64,000 bases of DNA from NCBI RefSeq assembly GCF_038630985.1, contig NZ_CP152049.1, positions 3,987,501 through 4,051,500 on the forward strand, read 5' to 3'. Positions 10,401 through 19,072 of this stretch are shown here, in pieces (positions within the stretch are counted from its first letter, which is position 1; each line of letters begins with the position of its first letter). The DNA is from Paenibacillus sp. FSL H8-0548. GTDB lineage: Bacteria > Bacillota > Bacilli > Paenibacillales > Paenibacillaceae. The translations under genes and the position numbers were made by a program. Under the pieces are notes generated by a model. That model saw only the letters and a list, made by a program, of their open reading frames with translations, was not told the DNA's origin and did no database searches.

Positions 10401-10533
10401 CTTGCTGTACGGTTGGCGAATTAGTGAATGAAAACTGGTTATGCCAGTTCCATCGAATCACGACTAGCAAAAGGACGAGCACTATCAAGTAAATAACATG
10501 CATTAGCTTGAACTTATTCTTAGAAATTGTCAT
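7402..10533 (-). CDS. Hybrid histidine kinase: 7TMR-DISM sensor, HisKA/HATPase, receiver, LytS-type kinase end
   Basis: About 1043 residues when started at the ATG at 10533, which follows GAGG; the open frame reaches 10743 only by running through a repeat. Order: one membrane helix, an extracellular 7TMR-DISMED2-like beta domain, seven-helix 7TMR-DISM region (about 205-415), HisKA with H445 in TSHELRTPLHG, and HATPase. A receiver with D762 in VISDVMMPG follows, then a second LytS-like kinase module with H853 in HPHFLFN and a last HATPase. This design can both pass phosphate internally and act like LytS. No cognate regulator gene is adjacent. A paralogue of the same layout lies at 43551. Ligands are unknown; carbohydrate sensing is only a guess from DISM families. 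Confidence 0.9.
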   Translation of the reverse strand: MTISKNKFKLMHVIYLIVLVLLLVVIRWNWHNQFSFTNSPTVQQGVLDLRGLEVEQLSAFRLDGEWLFYPGQWLSASNIDDASGGQMLQVPGNWKAAFATGDKEAYGYGTYYLRILLDRPLSTPLSFWFQSIYSASEVEVNGTILSQFGELSEGREGHVSGNKSFLISYIEMDQNELKLFVRASNYETPMKGGIIRSTLAGPQDEVDKIYWNSIGLQLVVCGFLLLHALYLFIIYLMNVRKTELIIFFLLMVVSAVTIAVEHNGLLFRLINADFIWTLKLKAYSYIWFSFFLLLMGRVLIGTQRKGVAFYSYLCSLIAYSLFVAIGPAKMILYSIENGFFMIFYYVPLFWTAFYFMKMVFNRVDGAFFLLFSVICIISNILWAYVYYAGTSQFMFYPIELIAAITSFSAHWFRRYYYNSHQNEQLNAQLAEANRLKDRFLANTSHELRTPLHGIMNIAQSVLNKQKHVLDGESQRDMELLIMVSRRMSLMLNDLLDVVRLQDKRITVNMKAVKLQSLAIGVLDMLRFLTEGTKVELRMSIEDNLPQVYADEERLVQILINLVHNALKYTEEGSVELAAKQDKGHVWLYVKDTGVGMDDVLQKRVFKPYEQGAFGGGGIGLGLSICKDLVELHGDELKLQSQPGVGSVFSFKLSVLEVNTQSQLSVDHTEQQMDPLASASAQMTIDTIAMVAAGYQMKEVQHISTISTSVDRFRVLAVDDDPVNLKVLTHILSNETYHIEAAYSGREALEKLQAEQWDLVISDVMMPGLSGYELTRLIRERFTLYELPIILLTARGEPEDIYAGFLAGANDYVTKPVDALELKYRVWSLSSMKQAINDRLRMEAAYLQAQIHPHFLFNTLNSILALGDIDTDKMRELAGAFTTYLRISFDFLTAGKLVSLSRELQLVENYLFIEQQRFEERLQIEWELGPNIEIQMPPLTIQPLVENAVRHGILSKAEGGTLRIRIQKQADAIHFVVADTGIGMDEEQISKLLSPEDKKDRGIGLLNTHSRLNQLYGQGLHFQSKPGEGTTVSFTIPLSTKRVV

Positions 10534-10572
10534 GGACGCCTCATTCATCAATGATATATTTAATAAGCGATA

Positions 10573-10760
10573 TAAATTGAACTGAAAATTTACGTTTTGG
10601 GCGCTGCGCGAGTAGATCATTCTTACGATCGCGGTTGCAGCCAGATTCTTTGATTTTCTAAGACATTTAAAGGTAAGAATCCGGCTGCAAAGGCGAACAC
10701 TTTGTTTCTCCAGAACGATCTTCTCGCTTCGCTTAAACTTCATTTTTCAAGTTCAACTTA
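10573..10760 (-). repeat. Fold-back repeat, copy A
   Basis: On the minus strand the unit opens with TAAGTTGAACTTGAAAAATG and closes with a degenerate inverse of it (TCAGTTCAATTTA). Inside, GCGAGAAGATCGTTCT is mirrored by an imperfect AGAATGATCTACTCGC. TTGCAGCCGGATTCTT is mirrored by AAGAATCTGGCTGCAA. The whole 188 bases can fold into one long imperfect hairpin. Related copies are at 29313-29490 and 58437-58774. It looks like a MITE-type or structured intergenic element and lies just upstream of the hybrid kinase start. Confidence 0.8.
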
Positions 10761-11018
10761 TCTATACTTATTTTCCGCTTTACTCTTAGTCAAATCATAT
10801 AATCGTTGTAAGAGAGCTAGTGCAATGATCGTAGCGTGGGACTGATATAACTTTTTCAAAAATAGCATTTGTATTATTTATGATAGATATTACCATGATA
10901 CTACTCCAATAATAATTGTGGTATACAGCTCATTAAGTAAATTCAAATATAAGCAGTATATTATAATTATACTATATTGAAAATGTCTGTAAATAATTGC
11001 TAATTATTCGACATCAAA

Positions 11019-11050
11019 CAAAAACACCTGCAGTTCAAGACCAGCAGGCG
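11019..11050 (-). terminator. Probable intrinsic terminator
   Basis: On the minus strand CGCCTGC pairs with GCAGGTG (one G-T pair), followed by five T. It ends the short open frame at 11054. Confidence 0.5.
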
Positions 11051-11053
11051 CTT

Positions 11054-11218
11054 TTAAATTATTGAGTATAGGAAGATCCCATCAATGACAAGTACTTGTG
11101 GGTCAATAAGTGGATATCCATTAGATTTAGGACTAGACCACATTTTCATGAAACAAAAGTCCTTTTTTAAGTATGTACTCAAATACTCGACAAGTTGATG
11201 TCTTGTTAAACGAAAGCT
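11054..11218 (-). pseudogene. Short open frame, possible gene relic
   Basis: The minus strand has 54 open codons (starting SFRLTRHQLVEYLSTYLKK and ending VLVIDGIFLYSII) that close at TAA and run into a terminator hairpin. Only an internal ATG at 11149 offers a start and its ribosome site is weak. I do not recognise the family. It may be the tail of a lost gene or a small real gene with a non-ATG start. The rest of 10761-11458 shows nothing I can name. Confidence 0.3.
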
Positions 11219-11458
11219 CTAAATACTTTTATGATTTCGCAACGGCACAATATTAATGTTTTCCCATATTAGAGAATATTGTTTGCACTGGCGCCTGACG
11301 ATGGAGAAGTGCATCTCCGTCTGTGTATCGTCAAATTCAAGATTGAACAGAGAACTGGCAGATTCGCATGTATCACTTCATGTTTGAGAAATAGTCATCA
11401 ATTGAATAACTTTCAAAAAATACTCATAGTTGTTTTTAAGTACGGGTATATTTCTTGC

Positions 11459-11474
11459 TATAGCAGATGCTATA
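11459..11474. promoter_or_regulatory. Candidate operator palindrome before the HTH-ietA operon
   Basis: TATAGC-AGAT-GCTATA is a perfect inverted repeat 32 bases before the HTH gene start, overlapping or adjoining likely promoter boxes (TATACT, TATCAT). It is a natural candidate binding site for the HTH protein encoded next. This is inference. Confidence 0.4.
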
Positions 11475-11505
11475 CTCATATCATATCTGTTCGGAGGTGA
11501 ACAAC

Positions 11506-11715
11506 ATGTCACTGGGTTTTACTATAAAGAAAATTCGGGAAGAACTTAAAATAAGCCAAGAACAGCTGGCACGAGAATTAAATATAAGTTTCTCAACAAT
11601 TAATCGCTGGGAGAATAATAAGACTAATCCAAGTCGTCTCGCCAAGGATCGACTATGCACTTTCTGCGAAAATAAATTGATTTCCTCAGAAATAATTACA
11701 GAACTTACAAAATAA
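11506..11715 (+). CDS. Small XRE-type helix-turn-helix regulator
   Basis: A 69-residue protein, nearly all of it one HTH_3 domain: IRELLKISQEQLARELN-type helix pair, then FSTINRWENNKTNPS as the recognition helix region. I start it at the ATG at 11506, which follows GGAGGTG at six bases; the frame runs open upstream. It ends 20 bases before the ATPase gene and is the first gene of the HTH-ietA-ietS operon. It probably represses that operon, as small HTH partners of toxin-like modules often do. Known IetAS systems are usually described as two genes, so the regulator is a point of interest. Confidence 0.85.
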   Translation: MSLGFTIKKIREELKISQEQLARELNISFSTINRWENNKTNPSRLAKDRLCTFCENKLISSEIITELTK

Positions 11716-11735
11716 TTTATTGGTAGGTGGAAACA

Positions 11736-12752
11736 TTGGCAAGAGCTGATTTGCTTTTTGAAGTAATAAAACATGGGCTATCAGGAGACGGTCCTCATTT
11801 TAGGCGAGCAGTCGAAGCTATTTGTGCAGAAGAAAGAGCAAAACAACATACTATTGTTGCTAACCGAATAGAAGAATTATTGAAAAACAGCAAACCTGAA
11901 ATGAGAAATCAGCAAAATGGCTTTCCTCTAGTTAGACAAGTTCCAAACGAGCAAAATTTTTATTCTGAGATAGTTCCTAAAAAAAGACTTGAACATTTAA
12001 TACTTCCAGATACGGTTTTGCAGTCATGCAGAGAAGTAATTGAAGAACACAATCGTGCTGACCTGTTACGTTCTTATGGCTTAGAGCCACGAAACAGATT
12101 GCTATTTGTTGGCCCTCCCGGAAATGGAAAGACCTCTTTAGCAGAAGCCATTGCGGAGTCTTTAATGGTCCCTCTTTTAACAGTAAAGTATGAAAGTATA
12201 GTTGGAGCCTACTTGGGTGAGACAGCAATAAAATTGGCAAAATTATTTGATTACGCAAAAACCAGACAATGCGTTTTGTTTTTTGATGAATTTGAGACCT
12301 TAGGCAAAGAACGTGGAGATGTTCATGAAACCGGAGAAATAAAAAGAGTCGTTAGCTCTCTCCTTTTACATATTGACTCGTTACCAAGCTATGTAATAGT
12401 TATTGGAGCTACAAACCATGAAGGTTTATTGGACAAGGCAGCGTGGCGAAGGTTTCAACTACATTTGGAGCTACCATATCCAAGCAGGTCAAACCTTGAA
12501 CTGTGGTTCTCTTATTTTGAAAAACGTACAGGTTTCAAATTTGGTCTTGAGCCGAGCACCTTAGCTAAGAAAACATTAGGTTGTAGTTACGCAGAAGCAG
12601 AAGAATTCGCAACATCTATTTATAGAAAGTACATCCTACAACTTCCTAACCAAGATTCAAAAGGAGTAACATCAAGTACACTCAGATTATGGGATGCACA
12701 GAAGAAAGTAAAACAAGTGTCTAATAACTCAGAGGTGATTGATAATGGCTGA
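11736..12752 (+). CDS. ietA: AAA+ ATPase, IetA-like (anti-phage / plasmid-stability ATPase)
   Basis: About 338 residues with Walker A GPPGNGKT (126-133), Walker B VLFFDEFE (D184/E185 region), sensor-1 GATNHE and an arginine-rich segment near AAWRRFQ. The N-terminus MARADLLFEVIKHG and the AICAEERAKQH stretch resemble IetA ATPases, which pair with a subtilisin-like protease IetS. The pair was first described as a plasmid-stability toxin-antitoxin module and later reported as anti-phage. I chose TTG at 11736, five bases after AGGTGG; a GTG at 11727 lies inside that ribosome site. The stop overlaps the start region of the next gene. Symbol given by resemblance. Confidence 0.8.
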   Translation: MARADLLFEVIKHGLSGDGPHFRRAVEAICAEERAKQHTIVANRIEELLKNSKPEMRNQQNGFPLVRQVPNEQNFYSEIVPKKRLEHLILPDTVLQSCREVIEEHNRADLLRSYGLEPRNRLLFVGPPGNGKTSLAEAIAESLMVPLLTVKYESIVGAYLGETAIKLAKLFDYAKTRQCVLFFDEFETLGKERGDVHETGEIKRVVSSLLLHIDSLPSYVIVIGATNHEGLLDKAAWRRFQLHLELPYPSRSNLELWFSYFEKRTGFKFGLEPSTLAKKTLGCSYAEAEEFATSIYRKYILQLPNQDSKGVTSSTLRLWDAQKKVKQVSNNSEVIDNG

Positions 12753-13683
12753 AAGACCATTAATACTGTTTAAAAAATTTGAAGAAGCCACAAAAGCTAA
12801 AAGAAGTGGACGAGGCTCAAAATTTTCACAACCATCAATAGAAAAACAAATGTCTAAACTTTCTCCAAGATTTAAGCAATTACAAGCTGCGTTGGATAAA
12901 AAGAATATAGCTGTTCAAAACTCCCCTTCAGGTATTAATCCAGACAGTGCTTTAGTTCTTGAAACAGTAGGCACTGTCGATAGTTTTTATAGTGTGATAA
13001 AGAACATTAAAGAATTGGAGTTAGTGTTGGATATCACTATTGATGGTATCCCAATAGATGAAGACTTTTATCTGATTGACGATGACGGGAATTTCAAAGA
13101 AGGAGATCTGTCTGGCAAGTTATACTGTGTGATGACAAATAAAACTGCCTTAAATCAGTTGATCTCCTTATGGAAACAGTACGCTCAGAATCCTAAAATC
13201 AAATTCGATCTCGGTCTCAACGGAGTTAAAGAATTGTTTAATCAACTCAAAGAAATTAGATATTGGAATGCTCAAGATCGTATTGATGAAACAAGAGTTG
13301 TGGACTACTGGAAAGAAAATCTTGAGTTGAATGGAGAAAAGGAAGTTAATTTTGAAATCGAACTTTTCTTTAGAAACACTATTCAACATCGAATTAATTC
13401 TTATTCTATTGTATCTGAGGCAATTAATAATATGGGTGGGCGAGTACTTTCCCAATGTACCATTCCAGAAATTATGTACCATGCTCTCCTTGTTACTCTT
13501 CCTAGAAAACAAATTGAATCGCTAGTTAATAATTATGAACAAGTTGCACTTACGCGGGTAGATGACATTATGTTTTTTAGACCTGTTGGACAAATAGCAT
13601 TTCCTTTCCATCTTCCAGATACTGATCAAGAAACCATACCTATGATCCCTCACAAAACACCCGAAATCACTAGCATTGCATAA
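12745..13683 (+). pseudogene. ietS: IetS-like subtilase, N-terminal half, cut by IS insertion
   Basis: Starts at ATG 12745, seven bases after GAGGTG, overlapping the ietA stop. About 308 native codons run to 13667, then five codons of IS sequence and a TAA. The region has a long N-terminal domain (ILFKKFEEATKAKRSGRG; LPRKQIESLVNNYEQVAL; FFRPVGQIAFPF) of the type that precedes the protease domain in IetS proteins. It contains none of the catalytic residues. Deleting the IS and one target copy continues this frame directly into the protease half at 15275, giving one protein of about 865 residues. The fragment might still be made and bind IetA, but as a protease the gene is broken. Confidence 0.85.
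13659..13667. repeat. Target site duplication, left copy
   Basis: ACCCGAAAT directly abuts the left end of the IS. An identical copy abuts the right end at 15266-15274. Confidence 0.92.
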
Positions 13684-15265
13684 AAATCGTATAGTCTTGT
13701 CAAGCGCTTATCCAGGTTACAGTATTAGTAAAAGAAAGGAGACCTATGGTTAGTGAGAATTTTCAGAATATAAAATCATGACAGTTAGTGCCAAAAAGAC
13801 AAGGGGTGCTGTGATTCAGACAATCCATTATCCACATAATGTTAGATATTTAAATTACCGGATCATATGCCAGTTCGTCCAAGTGATCTTCTTCACCATT
13901 CTCGAATTGCTGTAGCGTCTCCGCAAATATGCGCTCATGATCGTAGGTCCGTCGCCCCTTGGATGTTCGGGTGCGGTCCCCGTACCATTTTCGGATCATC
14001 GCTATCAAGGGCTCGTCCCAGCAACGTTGCATCAGTTTATAGATGATTAATAAGTTACCCTGGAACGCAATCTTTCGCTTAAGAAGCAGAAGCAGACAAT
14101 ACGTGATGAGTGCAATGCGGATTTGCGTATAGACTGCATTGGCGCTGATACCATAGAACCGCTTAATGTGCAGATGCTGCTTGACCCACTTGAAGAACAA
14201 CTCGATGTGCCAGCGGCGACGGTAGAGCTCGCCAATCTCGATTGGCTCCATGGTCCTTTCATTCGTGATGATGGTAATGAGATTGCCCTTGCTATCATGT
14301 GTTTCGATTAACCGCAGCGTATGCTCCATTTGGTTTACACCAGGCTTGCCTAATCGCACGATGGCTTCTCTTAGAATGGGTCCCTCGGCATTCACAACCT
14401 TCTCTTCAAGGACCGTGACGACCGCATTAGCCTTCAAACGAGTGATGAATCGCGTACCATTTTCGCAATACTGGTCGAATAAGTCATAATCGAGATAAGC
14501 GCGGTCAAACAGATTCATCGCATCCGGTTCCTGCACGACAAGCTCGTTCATCTCTGTCTTGTCCGAGGCTTTTGCCGGTTTAAGGACGACTTTATCTGGA
14601 CTTACCATCTGTTCGTGATAGACTACGCGGGTATGCATCTTGATGCCAGCTTTCGTGTTGCGAAATTCTGCCCACCGATGCTTCGTTAGACAGAGAGAGA
14701 TCGTGGAAGAATCAATCAGATTCAACCGTCCAAGTGCTGCCGTTCCTTTCTGAAAGCCGTATTCCCTGTGAATCTGCTGAATGAGATGGCCAAGTGTCGC
14801 ATCGAATAGACCTGGATCCAAGTCTCGCAATTTTCGGGAAAGCTGCGAAGCACTGATCGATTCCAATGCCAGTTCTCGTTGCAGCTCTTCACTCATGCGA
14901 ACGTCCAAACTGATGTCAGCCAAACTCTTGACTTGGCACAACTGTGCAAAGATAAACAACTTACAGAATGTAACGGAATCCAGCTTCTTCGTGTACTTAT
15001 CCAGTCCAAGTTTTGCAATCTGGTTCAATAAAAATTCTCGATCAAGAGGAATAAGGTATTCCTTAAAAGTGGATTTTGTAGTATCCTTGTCCATGCGATC
15101 TCCTTATGAGTAGGGATTTGGACAGGACTGTCTTCTTCCCTAATCATAAGGTTTTTTCTTTGGGTAAAGCCACCTTAATTATTACATATTTAGAACAATT
15201 TTCTCATATAGGCTTTTCGGTGATCGCACTTGACAAATCTGATTTTTGTTTATGCAATGCTAGTG
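13668..15265. mobile_element. IS4-family insertion sequence, complete
   Basis: A 1598-base element bounded by perfect 17-base terminal inverted repeats: CACTAGCATTGCATAAA at the left and its complement at the right end. A 9-base direct duplication, ACCCGAAAT, flanks it. It carries one transposase gene on the minus strand. About 180 bases at the left end and 170 at the right are non-coding. Intact ends, intact transposase and identical target copies argue for a recent insertion into the subtilase gene. Confidence 0.95.
13850..15094 (-). CDS. IS4-family DDE transposase
   Basis: A 414-residue transposase. The DDE triad can be placed: first Asp in LNLIDSSTISL, second in NLFDRAYLDYDLFDQY, and Glu in the IS4 signature YRRRWHIELFFKWVKQHL, where Y-(2)-R-(3)-E-(6)-K is preserved. 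The N-terminal region resembles the DUF4372 domain found in this group. The ATG at 15094 follows AAGGAG. The frame is intact, so the element could be active. It is transcribed against the host gene it interrupts. Confidence 0.95.
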   Translation of the reverse strand: MDKDTTKSTFKEYLIPLDREFLLNQIAKLGLDKYTKKLDSVTFCKLFIFAQLCQVKSLADISLDVRMSEELQRELALESISASQLSRKLRDLDPGLFDATLGHLIQQIHREYGFQKGTAALGRLNLIDSSTISLCLTKHRWAEFRNTKAGIKMHTRVVYHEQMVSPDKVVLKPAKASDKTEMNELVVQEPDAMNLFDRAYLDYDLFDQYCENGTRFITRLKANAVVTVLEEKVVNAEGPILREAIVRLGKPGVNQMEHTLRLIETHDSKGNLITIITNERTMEPIEIGELYRRRWHIELFFKWVKQHLHIKRFYGISANAVYTQIRIALITYCLLLLLKRKIAFQGNLLIIYKLMQRCWDEPLIAMIRKWYGDRTRTSKGRRTYDHERIFAETLQQFENGEEDHLDELAYDPVI

Positions 15266-15274
15266 ACCCGAAAT
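15266..15274. repeat. Target site duplication, right copy
   Basis: ACCCGAAAT, identical to 13659-13667, immediately right of the IS. Confidence 0.92.
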
Positions 15275-16943
15275 ACATAAAATAAGCGAAGCCCCTATTG
15301 TGGCAGTTCTTGATGGTTTCCCTATGCAGAACCATTCTCTTTTATCTGACCGACTGATCATTGATGATCCCGATAATTGGGCAAGTGATTATGTTGTAAG
15401 AGATAGAGTACACGGTACAGCAATGACATCGCTAGTGATTCATGGAGACATAAACAGTAACAATTCTCCTATAAATAGCAAGGTTTATGTTAGACCTATC
15501 TTAAAACCCGTAAGAGATTTCAAAGATAAATTATCAGAATGCGCTCCGGATGATGTCTTACTGATTGATTTGATACATACTGCTGTCAGAAGAATTGTTG
15601 TAGGAGATGAACATAATATAGCCCTTTCATCTGTAAAAATAATAAATTTGTCTTTCGGTGATCCTTCCAGAGTGTTTATCAATATGATAAGCCCTCTCGC
15701 ACGTTTGCTTGATTGGCTAAGCTATACCTATAAGATATTATTTATTATCAGTGCAGGAAACCATAATCAGCACGGCATCGATGTCGGGGTCTCCTTTGAT
15801 GAGTTTAAGAAACTTACTCCCGCTATTAAAGAAGAGTTAGTATTAAAAAGTCTGAATAACAATAGCAGAAATACTAGATTACTATCGCCTGCAGAAAGTA
15901 TAAATAATATCACTGTAGGTGCCTTATTTAATGACTTCTCTAATGTAGTTGAGAACGAAAGATTTATTCTGCCTTACAACCAATCATTACCTAGCCCCGT
16001 TTCAGCTATCGGTCTGGGATATAACAGATCAATTAAGCCAGACATATTTTTTAATGGAGGAAGAAAGTTTATTAGAGAATTAATTGGTTCTACGATAATG
16101 GGTTGGATTCCAGCACCTACGAGACCACCCGGATGCTGCGTAGCTACACCAGGTCAAAATAATGAGATCAATGAAGTAGCATACTCCTTCGGGACAAGCG
16201 ATGCAGCAGCACAGGTTTCTCATAATGGCGTAAAGTGCCACTCAGTTATAGATGAGATTTTCCTTACTCAAACTGGCGAACATGTGCCAGATAAGTACTC
16301 TGCACTATTAATTAAGGCAATGCTTGTTCACGGGGCTTCATGGAGTAATAACAATATTATTGCAAATGCAATGAAGATTCCAGAAAATAGAATATTCAGG
16401 TGGTTGGGAAATGGAATTCCCGATATTGCTCGCGTCATGGAATGCGCCCAGAATAGAATGACTTTAATTGGATATGGAACATTACAGAAAGGAGCTGCGC
16501 ATGTATACGAATTGCCGATTCCATTTAACTTTACTTCAGAGAGGTTTTTTAGAAAACTCACTGTAACACTATCTTACTTTTCACCAGTTATACCTTCGAA
16601 GCAAAAATATCGTTCTGCTCATTTATGGTTCAATATAGAAAATAATAATCTCGTTCCTCAGCGTGTTAACACAGATCACAATGTAGTTCAAAGAGGAACA
16701 ATGCAACATGAGTCATTTTGTGGTGATAAGGCCACCACTTGGAATCCTACTGACTCAATAAAAATAAAAGTTAACTGCCGGGACGATGCCGAAACTAAAA
16801 TACCAGAGATTGAGTATGCCTTATTAGTATCTTTTGAACTAGCCGAAGAAGTATGTGCAAAGCTTGATATAGATGTCTATGAAATCATCTCAACTAAAAT
16901 TCGAGAGCTTGTTCCTATTCAGACTATCAACCCTACTATTTAA
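15275..16943 (+). pseudogene. ietS: IetS-like subtilase, C-terminal protease half, cut off from its start
   Basis: This half holds the S8 peptidase domain. Numbered from the GTG at 15300, the triad reads D5 in AVLDGFPMQNH, H38 in RVHGTAMTSL and S300 in SFGTSDAAAQ. The oxyanion-hole Asn is N154 in SAGNHN. Counting from the rejoined gene, the codons before 15300 read IHKISEAPIV, in frame with the left half. A C-terminal beta-rich domain follows the protease. No good ribosome site precedes the GTG, so expression after insertion is doubtful. The substrate of IetS-type proteases is not something the sequence tells. Confidence 0.88.
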
Positions 16944-16959
16944 TTTAATTTCATTCCTA

Positions 16960-17004
16960 AAAACAGAGGGCTTGGATGTAAAATCCAAGCCCTCTGTTTT
17001 TTTC
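16960..17004 (+). terminator. Strong intrinsic terminator of the ietAS operon
   Basis: AAACAGAGGGCTTGGAT pairs perfectly with ATCCAAGCCCTCTGTTT around a five-base loop, followed by a T run. It lies 17 bases past the subtilase stop. Confidence 0.92.
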
Positions 17005-17213
17005 ATTAATGATTTCGCAGTTTAGAATTATCATTACAATAATCTCCTATCATAATTATTGAAAATGTATTATGTATGAGAAGGAAATTAGGCGCTATGG
17101 CTAATATTTTTAAAGAAAATGAGTAATCACATTTTAAATCGCTTACATTTACATTTCACTGTCGTTTTCATTCACCATTTAGACACATTTTCGTTTTTTT
17201 GAGTTTCTCACAT

Positions 17214-17244
17214 AAAAACCGGCTTCTCTAATGAGAGCCGGCTT
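17214..17244 (-). terminator. Intrinsic terminator of the decayed stalk-protein operon
   Basis: On the minus strand AAGCCGGCTCTC pairs with GAGAAGCCGGTT (one bulge), then TTTT. It lies 15 bases past the pseudogene stop. The stretch 17005-17213 shows nothing recognisable. Confidence 0.75.
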
Positions 17245-17259
17245 GAATAGTTGCTACTT

Positions 17260-19017
17260 TTAGTTGTATTCGATAACCCCAAGATTATGAAGTGAAGCAA
17301 GATTTTTAATCCCAAACTCAAAATTGGAGTCCCATTTCAAATCTTGATGGTTCAATAGCTCAGTTACAAATGTTTTTGAAGCATTGAGATAACTATCCGT
17401 TCTATTTAAACCTTCACTTTGGTTTTTGTAGAAATTGTATGTGAAGTAATACAAAGTTGGTTTCATGTCTTCTAGGGAAGCAATATTATTTAGTCCACCT
17501 GGTAAAATCTTATTGATTCCTGCAATTACGCTAATTGCCTTACCATTTGCCATCATTTCATGAACCAAACTCTTGTTGCTAAGATTTTTAGCATCTTCCG
17601 ACTACATCATAATCATGGTGTAATAATTCTTTGATAGAACCTTGTTTACCGTTTCAAATGTCATAGTCTTTTCAGATGAGTCTGAACCATTAGACGGCGC
17701 TTCATCCCCTCTTTCAACTAGTTTGAATTTTTTTTTTGTGAAATTACCCGCTCCGTTAAAGAAAAAGTCAACAATTCCAGTTCCATTTTCTTTAGCAACG
17801 TTATCCTTTGTATAGTCTCCAGAGACATTTGTTTTGACTTTAATGTCACATTGTTGGTTGCCATACAAACGATAAAACTTCAGGATGTTAAATTCTTTAT
17901 CCAAACGCTGAAGGATATAGCTGTAATCATCTTTTTGGTAAAGAAGTCTACGTTCATCGTTTGGATCTCGGAAATCTTCTCCATCCTCTGGAGTTCCAGG
18001 GATATTTCCATAGGTAGGGCTTGAGAAGTTTACAACTGGAATAGATTCTTGAGCGTTACGTTTTGTGGTGTATTCATCAAATCGTTTTAAATAACCTTCA
18101 ATTTGACCTTTAGAAAGAGAAAGTCTAACTACTTTCCATTGAGGATCAAAATCAATTTTAACTGTCTTCTCATCAAATACTGCGTATGGGCTTATTTCTT
18201 TTTTTAGCTGAGTAGAATCATTGTTGAAATTTGAATAGAAATAGTCTGTAAGGAAAGGCTGTCCATTTAAAACTAAATCAAATCTGCTCATACTCCGATC
18301 TGGAAAAACGGTGGATGTTTTACTTAAATAATTGAATGCAGGAACATCTTCAGAAGCTCAGAAGATTTGAATACCCAATAGCTTACCTGATTGCTTTGTA
18401 GAATCGGATTGTAGTCTCTGGTAGATATCAACTGCATCCTTTGCCTCTGTCACATCCAGCAATATGTTGTTTGTGCTACGAAACTTTCCAATGTAGCTTT
18501 TAATCGCCGTCAAGTCAGCAGCAGAAATTCTTTTGCTATTATATAGGAAGTAATAGTAATCACTTACCATAGTTTCCCCTAGCATAATATTCACTGTGCT
18601 CGTCGTAGTATCCCATTTCACATCAGCTCCAAGACTTTCTGCAATAAAACGAACTGGAACCAAGGTACTGCCTTTGATGATTGTAGCCGGAGCATCCAAA
18701 GCAACCATTTTGCCGTTTATGTATGCATACTTTTGATTTATCGTTAACTTAACCGTTATTTCCCCTTTGGAGCCTGTAACAGTCTGTGTCTTCCCTTCTC
18801 ATTTGATTTCTGCGGCAAGAGCTTCAAATATCCCTCTCATAGGAACAAGTATCCTGCCATCAATAGATAGCGGATTCACATCGAAATACAGCTGTTTTCC
18901 GTTAATTGTAACTTTGATGTCGTTGTTGTTGGCTGCAAATGATCCTATAGGTATAGCGGTTACCGCTAATATTAGGACCAATACCAGCATTATCATTTTA
19001 TTTTTTATTTTCCACAT
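17260..19017 (-). pseudogene. Copper amine oxidase N-terminal (stalk) domain protein with three in-frame stops
   Basis: One continuous minus-strand frame runs from ATG 19017 (after GGAG) to the stop at 17260, but is broken by TGA (18797-18799 region), TGA (18358-18360) and TAG (17602-17604). Residues just after the signal peptide and around the first stop are typical stalk-domain text: VTINGKQLYFDVNPLSIDGR, LVPMRGIFEALAAEIK-stop-EGKTQTV and LVPVRFIAESLGADVKWD. At the first stop, Trp is the residue expected in this motif (TGG to TGA). Downstream about 370 residues are of no family I know. The product would be exported and cell-wall associated. The gene is probably dead, unless the stops are read through. 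Confidence 0.8.
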
Positions 19018-19072
19018 TTTTGATGTCTCCTTCATTTAAACATCACTTCGTAGGATACTTATTTAATAGTGT

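Noticed and set aside
10534..10743. N-terminal extension of the hybrid kinase (MKFKRSEKIVLEKQ...)
   Set aside because: It is the translation of repeat copy A. A better start with a ribosome site lies at 10533, and the same peptide recurs at 29331 without any kinase.
13746..13781. MVSENFQNIKS micro-frame after AAAGGAG inside the IS left end
   Set aside because: Eleven codons only, within the IS end region; no support beyond a ribosome-like site.
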